From JANPPS01 sp965246925 (GTDB lineage Bacteria; Pseudomonadota; Alphaproteobacteria; Acetobacterales; Acetobacteraceae), in assembly GCA_965246925.1 (NCBI GenBank), contig OZ251994.1:434001-498000 (forward strand): DNA of 64,000 nt, written 5' to 3'. Shown here one piece after another: positions 62,398 through 64,000 of this stretch; position 1 is the first letter of the stretch, and each line of letters begins with the position of its first letter. The position numbers and the translations under genes were made by a program. Under the pieces are notes generated by a model that saw nothing but the letters and a program-made list of their open reading frames with translations, was not told where the DNA came from and searched no databases.

Positions 62398-64000
62398 GCC
62401 TGGAAGGCGCAGGCGGAGGTGGTGCAGGCCGATTACGACGCGACGCACGGGCCCAGCCCCTCGGGCAACCGGGTGGGGCTGATCGGCGACCTGCAGATGT
62501 TCACCGGCAACGAGCTGCTGTCGTTCTTGGAGCAGTGCCAGGCCCGGGTCTGGGTGGCGCTGGCGGCGCTGCCGGCCGATGCGCGCTCGGACCGGATGCA
62601 GACGGTGGCGCAGCAATTCGTGGACGCGGCCTTTCAGGCGGCGGCGGCGAACAACTGGGTCTCTGGTGCAGACGCTGGAGACCGCGGCCGATGTCAGTCT
62701 GCAGATCGCCGCCATGCCCGACGCCAGCCGCCACGCGCTGACCGAGCGGTTCATGCACAAGAACGTCAAGCACGACATCACGGTGGACCCCAACACCGCC
62801 AACCCGTTCGCGAGCTTCTCCGACCACAGCAAGGGCGAGGACGCCGGGTCCATCGTTGAGGCCGTGGCGGGCGTGATCATCAACATCGTCGCCGCCTTCG
62901 TGCCAGTGCTGGCGCCGCTGGCGATCGCCTGGGACGTGGCGGAGGCGGGTAAGAGCTTCTCTCAAGGCAACATCCTGGGCGGCTTCCTGAACCTGGCCGC
63001 GGCGGTGGGCGCTGGGGTGACTTACCTGGGCAGCGCAGCGGCCGCGGGTTCGGAGGCGGCACAGGCGACCAGCGCAGTGGCCCAATCGCTCGGCTACACG
63101 GGCGGCGCTGTGGCAGGAGCCACGCTCACGGTCCCCCAGGCGGCGGCGGCGACGCAGGCATTTGGGCAGACTATCCTGGCTGGCACGGCCCTGGTGGGAG
63201 GGGCCGCGGGCATCGCGCAAAGCGCCGAGCGGGGCGACGGGCTGGGCATTGTCGCCGGTTTGCTGGAGGTGGCCGCCGCGGTCGCGGGGGGCCTGCTCTC
63301 CACTGGCGAGGTCTCGGCCGGAACCAATTTCGGCGCCGTTCTACGAGGCGTGGCCGTCTATGGCGGCATCGCCTCTCTGGCCACGAGCGGGGCGGACGCC
63401 TTCATCCATGGCGACATCGCGGGAGGGCTCGCGTCCAGCTTGAATGCGCTCGAGCAACTGATAGGAACGAGCATAAGCCATGGTGACGTAACCGACACCT
63501 TGAGCCGCCCGGGTGAAACGGGGAGTTCAGTCGATTCCGTCTATCAGGAAGACCTGCCGCCGCCAGCTCCTCCAGCAGCTGACGCAACTACTAGGGAATC
63601 CTTTGCGGAAGCGAGCAACCCAGACTCATTCATGTTGGTAGCAAGCTTGGGCGATATAGCTCTAAGCCCTGTTACAGTCACGCCGGCGCTGCTTGCCCTG
63701 GAAGCCCTCGGGTTCATTGCTCTAATACCGCTTGAGCTCGTCGCTGGCGGACTTTTACTTACTGTCGGAGCGCTTGCCTTTTTTCGCTATGGCGTATCAA
63801 ACACCTTTCCGGTCCAAGGATACGAACCTGATCAGATAGGGGTGGCTCCGGTCAGTGCTGAAATAAACGCCCGTGACGGAACGGTTCTTATTTACCGAGG
63901 CTCGCCGGCCAACGGTCCCGACATCAACCTTCAGACCACAGCGACCCTGACAATCGGTGCTGAAGGAGTACTCTACAGCAATCAGGGCGACGCTGTCGGC
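62398..64000 (+). pseudogene. Polymorphic-toxin module 2, frameshifted, runs off the window
   Basis: Homology starts abruptly at 62,398 (AWKAQAEVVQADYDATHG), right after a stop. The first frame covers FTGNELLSFLEQCQARVWVA to AAANNW. One extra G at 62,657-62,659, as in module 1, moves the sense to the next frame, which stays open to 64,000. It encodes LVQTLETAADVSLQIAAMPD, a hydrophobic stretch (IVEAVAGVIINIVAAFVPVL), the Ala/Gly-rich region and a Pro-rich linker. A membrane segment (LEALGFIALIPLELVAGGLL) and a new tail with DGTVLIYRGSPANGPDINL follow. The tail differs completely from module 1. The end of the tail and any immunity gene lie outside the window. Confidence 0.75.
62511..62760 (+). 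repeat. 250-bp direct repeat, copy 2
   Basis: This is the second copy of the block at 60,688-60,937, offset by 1823 bp. A further conserved stretch follows at 63,150-63,445, matching 61,040-61,335 with a different offset (2115 bp), so module 2 has about 292 bp that module 1 lacks. Confidence 0.9.

Noticed and set aside
62501..63220. 239-codon minus-strand frame in toxin module 2
   Set aside because: It is antisense to the conserved core and built of Arg/Pro/Ala-rich low complexity.

Overview
The window is high-GC DNA from an alphaproteobacterium, most likely of the Rhodospirillales/Acetobacteraceae. The support is the phn operon type, the pcm-tolC-popZ-valS order, lptD-surA-ksgA, the dgt/erpA divergence and the proteins themselves. 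This is inference from gene content, not a phylogeny.

Region 1 (1-15,565) is one end of a mobile island. On the minus strand it carries a toprim-domain protein (cut by the window edge), a large ParB-like protein and a DUF932 protein. On the plus strand follow an SRAP gene, a small conserved gene and the translesion-mutagenesis set imuA-imuB-dnaE2. A restriction-modification pair (GHKL-ATPase restriction protein plus 5-methylcytosine methyltransferase) and a second, intact SRAP gene come last. The island looks decayed: SRAP copy 1 has a 19-nt deletion, imuB a 1-nt frameshift, and the restriction gene an in-frame TAG. parB and DUF932 share an unusual 44-bp leader repeat placed directly before their ribosome binding sites.

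Region 2 (15,579-21,829) is a C-P lyase locus: divergent phnF and a tightly overlapping phnGHIJKLM operon. phnN and the phosphonate-associated DUF1045 gene sit 22 kb away (43,204-44,386). No phosphonate transporter is in the window.

Region 3 (21,967-57,905) is mostly chromosomal housekeeping: prfC, rpsD, a diguanylate cyclase, trmJ-cysS, an atypical NRAMP-like transporter, gloB-gst, a glycosyltransferase/UDP-galactopyranose mutase fusion, topoisomerase IB, valS-popZ-tolC-pcm, tRNA-Cys, a gamma-glutamyltransferase, lptD-surA-ksgA, two M17 aminopeptidases with holC, a chromate transporter and dgt. An AT-richer two-gene STAS/HATPase cassette is wedged between prfC and rpsD. Many neighbouring genes overlap by a 4-nt NTGA, including with CTG and TTG starts.

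Region 4 (57,959-64,000) has an IS4-family element with clear terminal repeats and a 10-bp target duplication, lying in the dgt/erpA divergent promoter. After erpA and xth comes an array of toxin-gene modules. Module 1 is degraded, ends in a low-GC toxin-like tail and is coupled to a DUF4288-like immunity gene. Module 2 repeats the conserved core with a different tail and runs off the window. Both modules share the same +1 frameshift. This array is the best candidate here for an undescribed polymorphic toxin system.
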